Part shown: piece after piece, positions 36,308 through 47,760 of the stretch
Layout: each line of letters starts with the position of its first letter
Numbering within the stretch: the stretch's first letter is position 1
DNA from: Sthenelais limicola
Lineage: Eukaryota > Annelida > Polychaeta > Phyllodocida > Sigalionidae
Length of the DNA stretch: 64,000 bases
Assembly (NCBI GenBank): GCA_942159475.1
Contig: OW804096.1
Span: 38,811,744-38,875,743 of the forward strand
Reading direction: 5' to 3'
The notes under the pieces: model-generated
The model's input: only the letters and a program-made list of their open reading frames with translations
Databases searched by the model: none
What the model was told of the DNA's origin: nothing
Program-made: the position numbers and the translations under genes

Positions 36308-39300
36308 GTATCTTATTCATTTGGTATATTACATTCTACAACAATCATCAAGTTACATTTATTATTTAGATCACTAAAGGATCTTTTCCCATTAAATTAT
36401 TGCTGATTTTTTTTATACAAGAATTCCGACTGCAATGCCAGTGTATTTTTATTGCGCTACCATTGCGCAATGGCCATTGCATATCTATTGCAGTAATGTA
36501 GTGACCTATATGGTCTAAATCGTTGGAATTTGTGATTTTTTTGATGCAGTGATTATATTATCTTGGAAATGGTCAATGAATTTATATCTAGATATCTAAA
36601 TATATACTGTGAATCTCAGGTGCAGCAGAACTGGGGGGGGGGGGCAGGCAAAGGGAGGCCCCCAATAATTATATTTGGGGCCTCCCCTCGCAAATAATTT
36701 GGTTAAAATGTGAAAAATTATTTGCCAAAGAATGAACTGTATACAGTGGTAACAGTAATTAAATCATAAATAATAAGTTCAGAAAGTTCAGACATCCTTC
36801 ATATAAAAACTAATAGAATCGGTAAAAAATTATTGTTCTCGCTGATGCAGAACTTCAATTGTGTATAGCAATCTTCTTACTCAATGCCTATCTGTTCCTT
36901 CCTCCCCTCCTCGTCATCTCCGTTCCTTCTCTGTGCCCTCCTCCACCTCCTCCTCCAGGGGAAGGAGGAGAGAGGGGAGGAGGACCAGGAGGGGAGGTAA
37001 GAAGCTTTATTTTTCTTTATCTAATCTCAGTACAATTTTACATAAACTCTATAACTAGTATTCACTATGATAAAAATAAATCATAGTAAGGCATACTAGC
37101 CGCACATACTGTCCTCATAGCTCCTCATCACCAATCATGGACCCAATTAACCAATAAATTATACCTTCCTTCTAAATACCATTCACCCCTCCTTAACCAT
37201 TATTACTTTATTATTGCTTATTTACAAATTTTATAAATAATTCACCTTGTATCAATCGTGACGATTTCTGAACACACTATAACCTCTGTTAAAGCTTGAC
37301 CTAACTTCAGGACCTAAGCCTTCTAATGTGCGAAAATGAGGCCACATCCATGGCATGAATATGGGTGAGCGAACTGGGTCATTGACAAGTGTTAAAACTC
37401 AAATGTGTGACATTGCTGCTCTACTAGGATAGTATATTCGCGGAAGTCATCATTGGTCATAATTATAATTTATCATTCATAATTAATAACTATCGCATCA
37501 TGTTGCATAATCTTGTATAACCACTAAAGGCTGAACCTGAATATACTGCCCCCTCCCAAAAAAGATTGAGAAATTGGCTTATTTTACCAAAAATCAAGAG
37601 TTGACCCACCAAATGTTCGCCAGAATTTACATTTCTTATTTGCAAAAAATGAGCAGGAATTTTTACAAAAATGTGTGTGTCTGTGTGTTGGGGGGGGGGG
37701 GGTCGGAGATTTCATCATATTTCCCCAAATACCCAGGACATTCCCCCATACACAGGGGGGAGGGGGACTTACAATTGACAAGTGTAGTAGGCTATTTTAT
37801 GACCAGTGGGTCAGATTTGTAATTAAAATATGTTATTCACCCATGCCGCACCTTTGATAATATTAAACTCAATCAACTGATTACACTACTTTAAAGAATG
37901 ATTGATATGAAACCAAGACATTGATTTTACCCTCAATACTTAGGACCGAAACAAATCCGTATCCTTAGCAATATGACTAAAGACTGATCAAATATCAAAC
38001 AGCACTTTAGCACTTAACTTTAGCACTTTAGTTAAAAATAACTGTCAATACTATTCATCACGATTTTGCAAATCCATACTTATATTATATGAATAGAACC
38101 ACAAATCTAATGGAATACAGGTCTTTTGGGACCCAGGTGCAAACGCTATAGTGTTAGCGACGACGGGGGGAGGAGGATTAAGGGGAAGCTAGCTGACACC
38201 TCCATTCCTCCTATAATATGGTCAATGGTAACCTTGTATCGTCAACGTTATTCCCGTTTTGATAAAGAGAAATAAACAAGCACATTGACATTTTCCTTCA
38301 TTTATCACCATCCTATTGTTTAAGTAATATTAAGAAATGTTCCCCCGTCCAAGAATTATTACCTTTAAATATAAGAGAGGAGGGAGGGAGAGAGAAGCCG
38401 CCTATAATTAATTGATTTTGGACTTAAATGATTGCATTTGATTCAATGCTAATATGCTAATAATGATCTGCTAATATGCATCCTACAATGAATACTTCTT
38501 GATGTGTACTGACTGGTAGTTCTGACTACCTATAAATTATATGTATACCTATACATTAATATGCTAATATGCTAATATGCTTTCCTTCCTTTCCCATTAC
38601 GTTCCTACATATCCTGGGAAGTCTAAGCATAGCTAAGCATTCTTCACCTGACATGGGGGTCCCAAGTAATGTTTGGCGGACACAACTGCCGTTATTCCCG
38701 GCAGAGGTGTGACAAGCTTGTTAGGTGACCGAGCTTGCCACAGTGTGAGCGGCAGAGAGGTATCAGCGCGACAGAGGTGTAAATACCACTGAATGTATAG
38801 TGGGCCTAGCTTAATATAGTTATAAAAGAAGGCTAGCTACTGATGATGAAATCGTAAACAACAGTAGAAATACCTGGTCAAAAGAAATAAAAATGTTGTC
38901 AAATCAAATCAATATCTGAAAGTTTACTATCCAAAGTAGGAGTTTGGGGAAATGAGCATGGGGCAATCTACAGCCCAGTCATGCTACTCGCTCAGGCACC
39001 TGTTATAATAACCATTGGTTAGGTGGCGGGGCTTTTGGCTTGTTCAATCGCACAATCATTTTTTTTTTGAAGATTTTATTTCCACTGGGTTGGCATTATC
39101 CCATACGAAAATATTAGGATGCTCCGACCATATTTATTGCCGTTCAAACGTGGAAGAAGTAAACATCCTTTTCTAACAAAGAGCGCTAAATGTCGCGCAA
39201 AGCGTATGGGCGCCCACTCCCTTGTTTGGGGGTCAGCTTTCTCACGCCTGTGGTAATGCTGCCATGGATCAGTTGTTCTAATGCGCATGCGTAGAATCAC
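36308..39300. other. Non-coding interior of the 9-kb interval
   Basis: GCAAT units continue to about 36500. G-runs at 36630-36645 and 37688-37702. A GGGAGGCCCC / GGGGCCTCCC hairpin at 36653-36688. Repeated CTAATATG units near 38450-38580. No gene recognised; the short Pro/Gly open frames follow base composition. Confidence 0.4.
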
Positions 39301-39304
39301 AAGA

Positions 39305-39315
39305 CAAAATGGCGG
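39305..39315 (+). promoter_or_regulatory. YY1-like motif upstream of the two-exon gene
   Basis: CAAAATGGCGG, 80 bases before the proposed start codon, in a locally GC-richer stretch (39160-39430). This is a common arrangement at TATA-less housekeeping promoters. Confidence 0.4.
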
Positions 39316-39394
39316 ATGGTTCAAACTCAAAGTGTTAGGTTGCAAAGTCTATATTTCCACCCGGTTTCCATGTTTCGACCTCTACAAAAGTGCA

Positions 39395-41434
39395 ATGGAG
39401 CTGTCCACCATGTTACAGAGAATGTCAGGTAAGTTAAATCTTCCTATGCATTAGAACTGAATCAATATTTAGCGTGTTCTATTAGTAGCTAGGCTAGGCC
39501 GAATCGGCGTATAGGCCCAGGCCAGTGTTTACAAAACATTTTTAGGTGATAATTAAGGCTGTACGGGAGACTGTAGGGCCTGCTCGGCGCTGTACCGGGG
39601 CTGTAGCCTACCAGGGGCAGTACACCATAGTCGTCAAGGCTATTATAGTGTTCGAAATAAGAGCTTCCCCGGGCCATTTGGCAAGAAAAAATCGTGGTGG
39701 GCAAGTTGTTTTATCCATAAGCTTGCCTGCCCGGGCAAGCTATAATTACAGCAAGATTATTGTGATTATATTTTCCCAGTTTGATTCCCATTGTTTTCAA
39801 AACATCATTGACGATATGAGAACTATATTACTGACAGCCTGCTATCTTTCATTTCTTCCACATTATTTTTTCATATAAATAATTATTGTGATATCAACTT
39901 AAATTGAAAATAATTTATACATTTTATCGTATAAGTTTTGATCCTATGTATTGGTATTATATATAGCACCATACCTTAGTAGCATTCCTTAACTTAATTA
40001 GCATCACACAATAAATTAACATACCAGTATAGGATCAGATATATTTTTCGAAATAATAAGGAATATTAGTAATTAGTGTTCTAACCAGACTTTTTTTTGC
40101 CAGATCGTGGGATGTTGACATCCAAACGCAATCCTGCTAATATTTTTTGTGTAAAGAGTTAGAGGTTGAACATTCAATTACCAATGTAAATTGTAGTCAT
40201 GACAAAATTCGAAGAGTTTCTGGACTGAGATACAGTTTTTCAAGTTCCTAACAATCCCAAAACAGACTGTACAATAATTGTTTTGATATCTTTAATACTC
40301 CACCAATTTTCTGTTGGAAAGGCTCCTATAATCGGCCATTTCTAAGTCTAAATAAACATTAGATATACCTTCTAAGGCCTTGACAAATCAAATTAGAATA
40401 CAGGAACTGATATCCATATGTTATCAAACTTCCAACAATTTTCAGATATCTACGAATTCTACCATTTATAGGACCAAATTTCGCCAAATTAACAAGATTC
40501 TCTTTCCGATTCTATTTGTTAATCAAATTGACCTTAGATGAGTTTTTTAGAACATTATAGGTGGTACAAGCCCTAAAAATAACACTCTTCAAAATTTCGG
40601 GGGGGGGGGGGGGGCGGGAGGGGCAGGGGGGGGCAACTAAAAATTCTGGTGGGCACTGAATTTGTCAGTAGCTTGCCTGGGCGGGCAACCTGTTTGTATT
40701 CCTTATTTCGACCACTGTATTAGATGTAGGCCTACGTTTAAATTACATCCAGATTCTAAAGGATTCATAGGGTGGGTGCATTTATAAATCCCGTCTCGTA
40801 ACCATGATATCAGGCAATTCATCCTCAAACTATTACTGCACTGATTGCGTATGATTATGTATAATAATAGTATATAATGCATTTTTTTAAAATCAAGCTT
40901 ATTGAGCAAAATTTCACATTGAATTTGTGATACGTTTCATTCACCTTTGTCAACCCTATGTAATAAAGTATTCTATACTGTTATATCAAGATATTATAAA
41001 AAAGTGACAATATCATTTAGAATATTTTAAAAAGTAGCTCTTAGATATTAGTTTTAGTCATGTTTTATATTTAATGTAATTTCTAATGTTATTGGTGCAC
41101 TGAATAGTCACTCCGGCATTGAATATATTTCGTATGTACTTACAATGTAGAGGTGAATTGTCCTTTTCTGTACAAGATTTAACAGAATAAAAAGTCAATA
41201 AAGAATATAGTATGACATAACTAAGTTCATTTCCTTATCATTTCAGGAACTTTGGCGCTAAAGAACAATATGATTCATGATGTCAGAGGATGGTGTCATG
41301 CTAAAGCAAAACGTTATATCAATCCACAGCGCACCTTCCATGCTGTCGGCTCTGCATTTAATCTAAACTCTACATACAATTCCTACTTCACATCCACCAT
41401 GGAGATCTCAATCGACACCAAAATGGTCCAGTGA
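39395..41434 (+). CDS. Two-exon gene for a 73-residue protein of unknown function
   Basis: Exons 39395-39428 and 41247-41434; 222 nt, phase-1 intron. Exon 1 reads MELSTMLQRMS and ends at a consensus donor (TCAG/GTAAGT). Exon 2 follows a consensus acceptor (CATTTCAG) and reads GTLALKNNMIHDVRGWCHAK, AKRYINPQRTFHAVG, SAFNLNSTYN, SYFTSTMEISIDTKMVQ, then TGA. A YY1-like promoter motif lies upstream. The intron carries a 1.07-kb DNA transposon. I do not recognise the protein. It is basic in the middle, with no signal peptide or membrane segment. Alternative: the exons belong to a longer transcript and this is a short isoform. Confidence 0.5.
39646..40718. mobile_element. 1.07-kb TIR element in the intron (family D)
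   Basis: Left end TAGTGTTCGAAATAAGAG and right end CCTTATTTCGACCACTGTA are inverted. Just inside each end are GGGCAAG/CTTGCC(T/C)G(C/G)GC motifs. The AGTGTTCGAAATAAG terminus resembles ISL2EU/IS4EU-type ends from memory; this is tentative. A G16 run lies at 40599-40614. No ORF. Confidence 0.7.
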
Positions 41435-41989
41435 AGTAGAATAGCACAGAATGACATTGGCTCATAGATGGTACCTTATATCACTAGACCAGATCTTGAT
41501 CTCTGCACCTCACCTCACTCCGGCGCCTAATTTATATTATATACTATATTACTTGCAAGGTTATTGATATAAATATAAGATTTTCAAGTCTATGGTATTG
41601 ATTTTAAGATATAATATAGGTAAGTTCTTTATGGGGATAATTACAGTTCAAGAATGAGTGAGATCAATGTTACTACGACCGTGACGGTGTGTATGCCATT
41701 CAAAGTAACTACTTAGAGTGTCAATTATTAAGTAATACATTTATGTTCAGGTTCGGCAATGTTACATAACACTATGTGTGTGTATATGTATGAATGCATG
41801 TATAATTGTTTTGATAATGTTTAGATTTAAAGTAAGACATTTTCACTTTTAAGGCAGTTTTATAGCCTTTAATAGCCAGATACATTAGATGTATTATGTA
41901 TCTATGTGTGTACAAAAACAACAAAGGAAATATATAGAGTAAGTGAAATATAATTCCTATCATTGCTATCCATCAACACATATCCCCTC

Positions 41990-43415
41990 CTCCACTAGCC
42001 CCCTTTCATACCCTTACCCCATCTCGCCCCTCCCCTCAACCACTCACCCCCTCTCATACTCCAACCCCATTTCGCCCCTCCTCTCCTCCACATCCTCTCC
42101 CTCCATCTAGCTCCATCTCGCCCATCCCCGCTTACCCCCTTTGAAACCCTCAACTCATCTTGCCCGTCCCCACTCACTCCCTCTCATACTCTCACCCCAT
42201 CTCACCCTTCAATCTCTCCTTTACTCCCCCCTCCCCCAGCTTACCCCTGCCCTCCTCCACTCGCCCCCTCTTAGCCCCACACCCCTCACCCCTGTACTCC
42301 TCTACTCACCCCTCTCATACTCTCGCCCCATCTTGCCCTTCCATTCTCCATTCTCATACCCTCAACTAACCCCCTCTCATAACTTCACCCCATCTCACCC
42401 ATCTCCTCCTCCTGTGTGTATTCCTTATTTACCCCTGCCCTCCCCATCTCACCCCTTCCCTCCTCCACTCAGCCCCTCCCATACCCACACCCTATATCAC
42501 CCCTACACTCACCCCCTCCCATACCCACACCCCATCTCACTGCTCCCCTCCTCCACTCAGCCCCTCCCTCCCACCCCTTCCCTTATCAACTCTCCCTCTC
42601 CCATACCCTCACCATATATCACCCCTCCCCTCATACCCTCCCATACCCACACCATATATCTCCCCTCCCCTCATACCCTCCCATACCCACACCCTATATC
42701 ACCCCTCCACTCATACCCTCACCCCATCTCACCCCTCCCCTCATCCACTCATACCCTCCCATACCCACACCCTATATCACCCCTCCCCTCCTCCACTCAG
42801 CCCTTCCCATACCCACACCCTATATCACCCCTCCACCCACCCCCTCCCATACCCCCACCTAATCTCACCCTCCACTCATACCCTCACCCCCTCCCATACT
42901 CACATCCCATCTCACCCCTTCTTTTATCCACTCATCCCCTCTTGCATACCCTCACCCTATATCACCCCTCCACTCATACCCTCCCATACCCACACCCATC
43001 TCACCGCTCCCCTCCTCCACTCATCCCCTCCCATACCCACACCCCATCTCACCCCTTCCCTTATCAACTCACCCCCTCCCATACCCTCACCCTATATCAC
43101 CCTTCCACTCATACCCTTACCCCATCTCATAAATTATTGTCTCTATGGAGATTTTGCATTGACATTGACTGTCAAACCTATGATGCAGTGGATTTCTGCT
43201 AGCAACGACTGGAATATTTTAAACGCATTTCAACAGCCTCCACTCAGCCCCTCCCATACCCACACCCTATACCACCCCTACACTCACCGCTCCCCTCCTC
43301 CACTCACCCCCTCCCATACCCACACCCCATCTCACCCCTCCCATACCCACACCCCATCTCACCCCTCCCATACCCACACCCCATCTCACCCCTCCCATAC
43401 CCACACCCCATCTAT
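41990..43415. repeat. C-rich minisatellite, ~27-bp unit
   Basis: The plus strand is almost free of G for ~1.3 kb. Units vary around CCCATACCCACACCCCATCT then CACCCCT; 43312-43412 holds nearly perfect 27-bp copies. A non-repeat island splits it at 43127-43240. The long proline-rich open frames in all three plus frames are a by-product of the repeat. Confidence 0.92.
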
Positions 43416-44280
43416 GAATAAGGGACAAATTGCATTTTAGCATCAATATTATAGGAAAGTACATCAGGGACATATCTGATTCGAATATGCTGTTAGCTAT
43501 TATTCTTTTGTTGGAAAAAAGATATAATCGTCATGATGCGTCATCCTGTGTCACATTGATTATATTTATGCGTAATTTGTACATACACTGGTGCAAAGAA
43601 TGATGGTTTTATCTTTGATTATACCACATTTCTGTCAATTATGATTGTATAAACCTACAAATGGTATGTATATTCCTAAGAGGACGCTCCTTATCTCTAG
43701 ATACATTTAGAGATTCTATGAATAATATTTCTTCTGATTTTCTTAATCGTTGCTAGTACACTATTGTCATCTATACTTGATGAGGCTGTAATAATTCACC
43801 TTTCAGTGAAATAATATTATTGTACATGAATGAAGTGAATAATTATATCCATGCTTATACCTCGGCAGCTATTTGAATTATTTTTTTTACAAAATTTCAA
43901 AAACATTAAGCATCTTGACATGTCTATCTTACTTTCCTGTTGTATGCTTATACAACTATTCTATTGATAGAAATATGAGGCTTGAACTTGAATATTTTGT
44001 TTCCACATGTTAATAGGGCCCTTGTCGACGTTTCATGAGAAATGCCCTTATATGCCCTCATATAACGATTGCGCATAAAATATTATTAGACAAAGCAATG
44101 ATAAAAGCAATAAGCAGGAATGCAAGTTGTCTTTTAGCGGACGGATTTCCTCCAATCTCCTAATTACCAAAGTGTTAATTTCCCATATGTCTTTCAAATT
44201 ACCTAAAGAAAACCTTGAAATGGTTGATCCTTATACTAGACTGACTGAATAGTGTGTCCATCTACCCCAGAGTAGACCCA
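43416..44280. other. Non-coding AT-rich DNA
   Basis: No gene, RNA or repeat recognised. Confidence 0.4.
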
Positions 44281-44329
44281 AACCTTACATTGGAATATAT
44301 GGGAGAGGTATGTACCAGTGGCCGCCTGC

Positions 44330-44484
44330 GTCACTCCCTTGTCAGCCAAAGTTCAACTAGCAACTCGGTGGAGTGGAGCAGAGGGCAGTGTGTGCGATGC
44401 AACTAGGGCTCTCACAACACACCACTCCCGGGAGCAGGGGCTCACAGCCCCGCAGACGGGCCGCCAAGATGGCCGCCGTTTCAA
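44330..44484 (+). promoter_or_regulatory. Candidate promoter and first coding exon (MAAVS...)
   Basis: This is a GC-rich island in AT-rich DNA. GCCGCCAAGATGGCCGCC at 44460-44477 is both a strong Kozak context and a YY1 site, with ATG at 44469. The reading MAAVS stops at a good donor (TTTCAA/GTGAGG, exon end 44484) in phase 1. No downstream exon was recognised before the TIR at 45.2 kb, so the rest of the gene is unidentified. Confidence 0.35.
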
Positions 44485-45095
44485 GTGAGGTTTATAAATG
44501 AAATAGAAATAAAATCAGATCTTCCCGTGTTAATGTATAGGCGACGTATTCTGTATTTAAATATCATTTTTGAGTGAAAATAAGAATTTTGAAAATGGTT
44601 GTATTTTGTTTTTCATATCTGTGTATTGGTTCAACAGATTAAAAGGAAACAAATGGAAGTGTTATATCACTGCATGTTAACCCACTGAAAGACTTGGAAC
44701 CCACTTTCAGATGCGGATCTCTTTTTGTACACTTTAATGTATAAATAACAAATGCTTTGAATTGAATTGAGTATGTGTGACTGGACTTTGAAATGAATAA
44801 TAAAGAGGTAAACTGTATACTATGTAACTATTGTCTTGTCTTCTCTTACTTCAATTACACCAACAATAACTCATCATTTTTCATACAGCAAATTACAGTA
44901 AATGCAATATAATATCGGATATAAACAAAGCTAATATTTTCCTTTTTCACCCCGCCGCCCCCCAGGCGAAATTCACCGCCCCCCCCCCCCCCCCGAAGCC
45001 TGGCCCACGACGCTCCCGCTGCGCTAAAAATAGATTTCTGAGTGCAAAAAAAGCCCGTTCTATTGCAGTCACATTGCGCTACCATTGCGCTATGG

Positions 45096-45177
45096 CTATT
45101 GCGTTCACATAGCGCAATAAGTGGTTACACCCATTGCGGTCACATTGCACAATCATTGCGCTATGTGAACGCAATAG
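45096..45177. repeat. Perfect 23-bp hairpin of GCAAT motifs
   Basis: Arms 45096-45118 and 45155-45177 are exact reverse complements, around a 36-base loop. It is the right-hand counterpart of the hairpin at 36216-36307. Confidence 0.9.
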
Positions 45178-45569
45178 TGAGTGCAATGATTGCACTCAAA
45201 TGCCCATAGGGTAGATTACTTAGATATGATAAGAAACCCTTAATATGAATCTATGTATTGGCGCATATAGTGCTTGAATCATCATACTCATCAAAAACAT
45301 TATCTCACTATTTTGTCAAATGGAGTTCTTATGTATATGTTAGAAAACCCTAGAAATCTTGTTTTATGTTAGAAAGTTGTATTTGTATTGGTACTGCCAG
45401 GAAGTATTGGTATTTTATTGATTCTAAATATCTGTTTGGTTGTTTTGAACTGTATTTTGCACCTGATTTTACTTGAGTTTAGGTCATTTAATGATGCATT
45501 CTCAGCAGAATCTTTCCGAATGTACTCCTGTTATGACTAGTTCTGAATTTATCAATATTGTGCTTCCGT

Positions 45570-45812
45570 TATATATTAATATACAATAATTTGAAGTTGA
45601 ATCGGCCAGAATAACGGCCTCAGGAGAGCGATATTAAGTGAAGTCATCAAAGGAAGGGATTGCGGTGGGTCCATCAAATATGAAATGTGGATGCATTAGA
45701 AACCCTGTAGCAAAAACAAACAAAATTCTTCAAAATGTTGGTCCAATGATTCTTAGATGATTGGGAAAAGAAAGGTAGAAAAAGTACCGACGTTAGCTTT
45801 AAAAGGATTAGT
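45570..45812 (-). mobile_element. Family-B element, minus strand
   Basis: Read on the minus strand: TTTTAAAGCTAACGTCGG, then CCAATCATCTAAGAATC, GCTACAGGGTTTCTAATG, GATGACTTCACTTAATATCG and GGCCGATTCAACTTC. This is the same block order as 52755-53315. It abuts the family-A left end at 45813. Confidence 0.7.
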
Positions 45813-46055
45813 GAAGTGATGTGTCACAAGAGAATGAGCCACAAGTCGCAAAGAAATTGATTTTGAGATATCAATCATATTTGAAAAGATGAGATCAAGC
45901 CGGTTCCAATGATACTACGATTTATAGTAGTTTAGTCCTCAGTTCTATCGCCGGCTGACTTCACGATGACTGAAAATAAAGATTTGATTGAATAAATTCC
46001 CAAGGAATGTAAGGCATACTTTCTTTTGCTGGTTCTGGGGTGGTTCACCTGCTCG

Positions 46056-46060
46056 AAAAA
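46056..46060 (-). terminator. Pol III T5 terminator of the tRNA
   Basis: AAAAA on the plus strand, four bases beyond the tRNA 3' end. Confidence 0.85.
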
Positions 46061-46064
46061 TGCT

Positions 46065-46136
46065 GGGCTCGTCCGGGATTTGAACCCGGGACCTCTCGCA
46101 CCCTAAGCGAGAATCATGCCCCTAGACCAACGAACC
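46065..46136 (-). tRNA. tRNA-Pro (AGG)
   Basis: 72 nt on the minus strand. The 7-bp acceptor stem GGTTCGT / ACGAGCC has one G-U pair at position 3:70. Box A is TGGTCTAGGGGCATGA. The anticodon arm CTCGC-TTAGGGT-GCGAG carries anticodon AGG (plus-strand 46102-46104), and the T arm is GTCCCGGGTTCAAATCCCGG with box B intact. It closely matches animal tRNA-Pro(AGG), and a T5 pol III terminator follows (46056-46060). It reads CCU/CCC proline codons. It lies inside a family-A MITE, so it may have arrived by insertion, but it looks functional. Confidence 0.96.
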
Positions 46137-46381
46137 GCGGCTGGTGGTTTGTTGTCAACAGCAGAATAGAACCGCCAAGTGAGCTAGGGCTATGGAAAAA
46201 GAAATGGGTGTTTTGGTTTGAATTTACTATTTAGTCACAAAATGGATTGCATCTACATCCTTGGATGAATAATGTCCCATTTGCCAACAAATGACAGTAT
46301 ATAAGTACCTCTATATTTTTGTATAGATGAACAAAAGGATTGCGATATAGATTTCATGGTCAATTACTAGTAGTGAAATAT

Positions 46382-46693
46382 ACATAGATTTCACATGACG
46401 TCACCCAGTAGGCTAGGGTATCACAGTGGCCGCCATCTCTCGGGTCAAGGCTACCATTGCCGTCTATGGCGCGGTTATCAAAACAAAGTTGATAAACCTC
46501 ACAAGAGTAGATACTTGGGTAATACTACACTAAAGGCAGATTATCTAACCTATTATGAAGGTATTGTTGAGGCAGATTAAAACTGGTAAAGGTTAAAACA
46601 GCCAGAAAACGGTATTTTCAAGTATCGCAGCATACATAGGCATCTAACTGGACCCCAGACATGGCGAGGGCCGTGACGTCAGTGAAATCTATG
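46382..46693. mobile_element. MITE C, ~310 bp, with a CRE site in each end
   Basis: Left end CATAGATTTCACATGACGTC and right end GACGTCAGTGAAATCTATG are inverted. TATA flanks both sides (46378-46381 and 46694-46697), giving a likely TATA/TA target duplication. Both termini contain TGACGTCA. The interior has GTGGCCGCCATCT (YY1-like) and no real ORF. Confidence 0.75.
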
Positions 46694-46893
46694 TATACTC
46701 GCTAGCCTAACTTCAGGTATGCATAAATATATCCAATTCACTGTCTTCTGATTGGATAGATCTATTCATGCTACACCCAGCGCTAAACCCATAAAAAATG
46801 AAAACATTCCCAATAAGAGATCTAGTGAATAAATCACTGAAAAATATCAATTTTGTGACTTGTGACTCATTTTCGTTTAACACAGCACATTTG

Positions 46894-47440
46894 TAAATTT
46901 CTAGCGACTTCAACTCCATAGAAATAGAGACACTTTAATTTGAAGTTCCTCAGTTTCAAGCAAACCAAGCTTAATAAACAGTGCATACATTCAATTCCTC
47001 CTTTATGGATACACTGACAGCTTGCCTATGGTAACCCATCAATACACAGTCTGTCAGGTTCAATGTCCTAAGCCTTGCATAACCAATCCCTCTATCCTGC
47101 CGCTACAATCAGGAGCCTGTTTATGGATCTGTTCCTCTTTATTGCTACCAGGAAGGGGGAAACTTTCACTTTTTCGACGTAATATCAATATTGGGAGCCT
47201 GGGAGCTTATACGGAGGATTCACCAATGAATGGCGGACGGTATCGATTTAAATGGAGCAATGGGACACTGAATCTGCTAATGTAGATTCATCAAATCAAG
47301 GGATTTAATATTAGAATTGTTTTTTGTAGTTTTGTGATACATATTTGGGTCTGGTTGATTAAGTTGATTAAGTTATATTGGTTGTATATGAGTCGATTTT
47401 ACCATGCACCTACATTGAACTGCCCCTGCTCTGTCCCTCC
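46894..47440. other. Intergenic DNA
   Basis: No gene recognised. Confidence 0.35.
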
Positions 47441-47760
47441 CCACTCCTCGCTCCTCACCTCCTCCTCCCCTTCTTCTCCCTCCTCCCTCTCTTTCCCTCC
47501 AACACTTTTACCCCTCTTCCCCTTGTCCCCTCCACCCTCTCCGCCCCTGCTCCACCCCTCACCCTGCTCCCGCTCCTTCCCCTCTTCCCTGTCTTCCCCC
47601 TCCTCCCCCTCCTCCCCCTCCTCCCCCTCCTCCCCCTCCTCCCCCTCCTCCCCCTCCTCCCCCTCCTCCCCCTCCTCCTCCTCCCAATCCCCATCCTCCC
47701 ACTCCTTCCACTCCTCCCACTCCTCCCACTCCTCCCCATCCCCATCCTACCCCACCTCCC
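47440..47760. repeat. Polypyrimidine tract, (CTCCTCCCC)n
   Basis: Near-pure C/T on the plus strand, with TCCCCC-type 9-mers between 47590 and 47690. All open frames across it are low-complexity artefacts. Confidence 0.9.

Larger units (their letters stand above)
36142..45211. mobile_element. Candidate 9.07-kb TIR element with GCAAT-rich subterminal arrays
   Basis: Left end CCCTATGGGCACTGAGTGCAA at 36142 has TA just outside (36140-36141). Right end TTGCACTCAAATGCCCATAGGG finishes at 45211 with TA just outside. Next to each end are dense (T/C)GCAAT(G/A/C) motifs, about 36150-36500 and 45058-45200, with large perfect hairpins. The interior holds a two-exon gene, a DNA-transposon copy, a minisatellite and C- or G-runs, but no transposase that I recognise. 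It could be one large non-autonomous transposon, or two separate small copies of one family that happen to face each other. Confidence 0.5.
45813..46893. mobile_element. Family-A MITE split by two later insertions
   Basis: Left part 45813-45925: GTGATGTGTCACAAGAGAAT, then GAGCCACAAGTCGC and AGATGAGATCAAGCCGG. A middle scrap, GGTCAATTACTAGTAGTG, lies at about 46360-46376. Right part about 46698-46893: CATGCTACACCCAGCGCTAA, then TTTTGTGACTTGTGACTC and TTAACACAGCAC. The gaps hold a tRNA-bearing segment (45930-46355) and MITE C (46382-46693). Confidence 0.72.

Noticed and set aside
42141..43202. 353-codon proline/serine/histidine-rich open frame
   Set aside because: All three plus frames are open because the minisatellite lacks G and so lacks most stops; no domain or start context.
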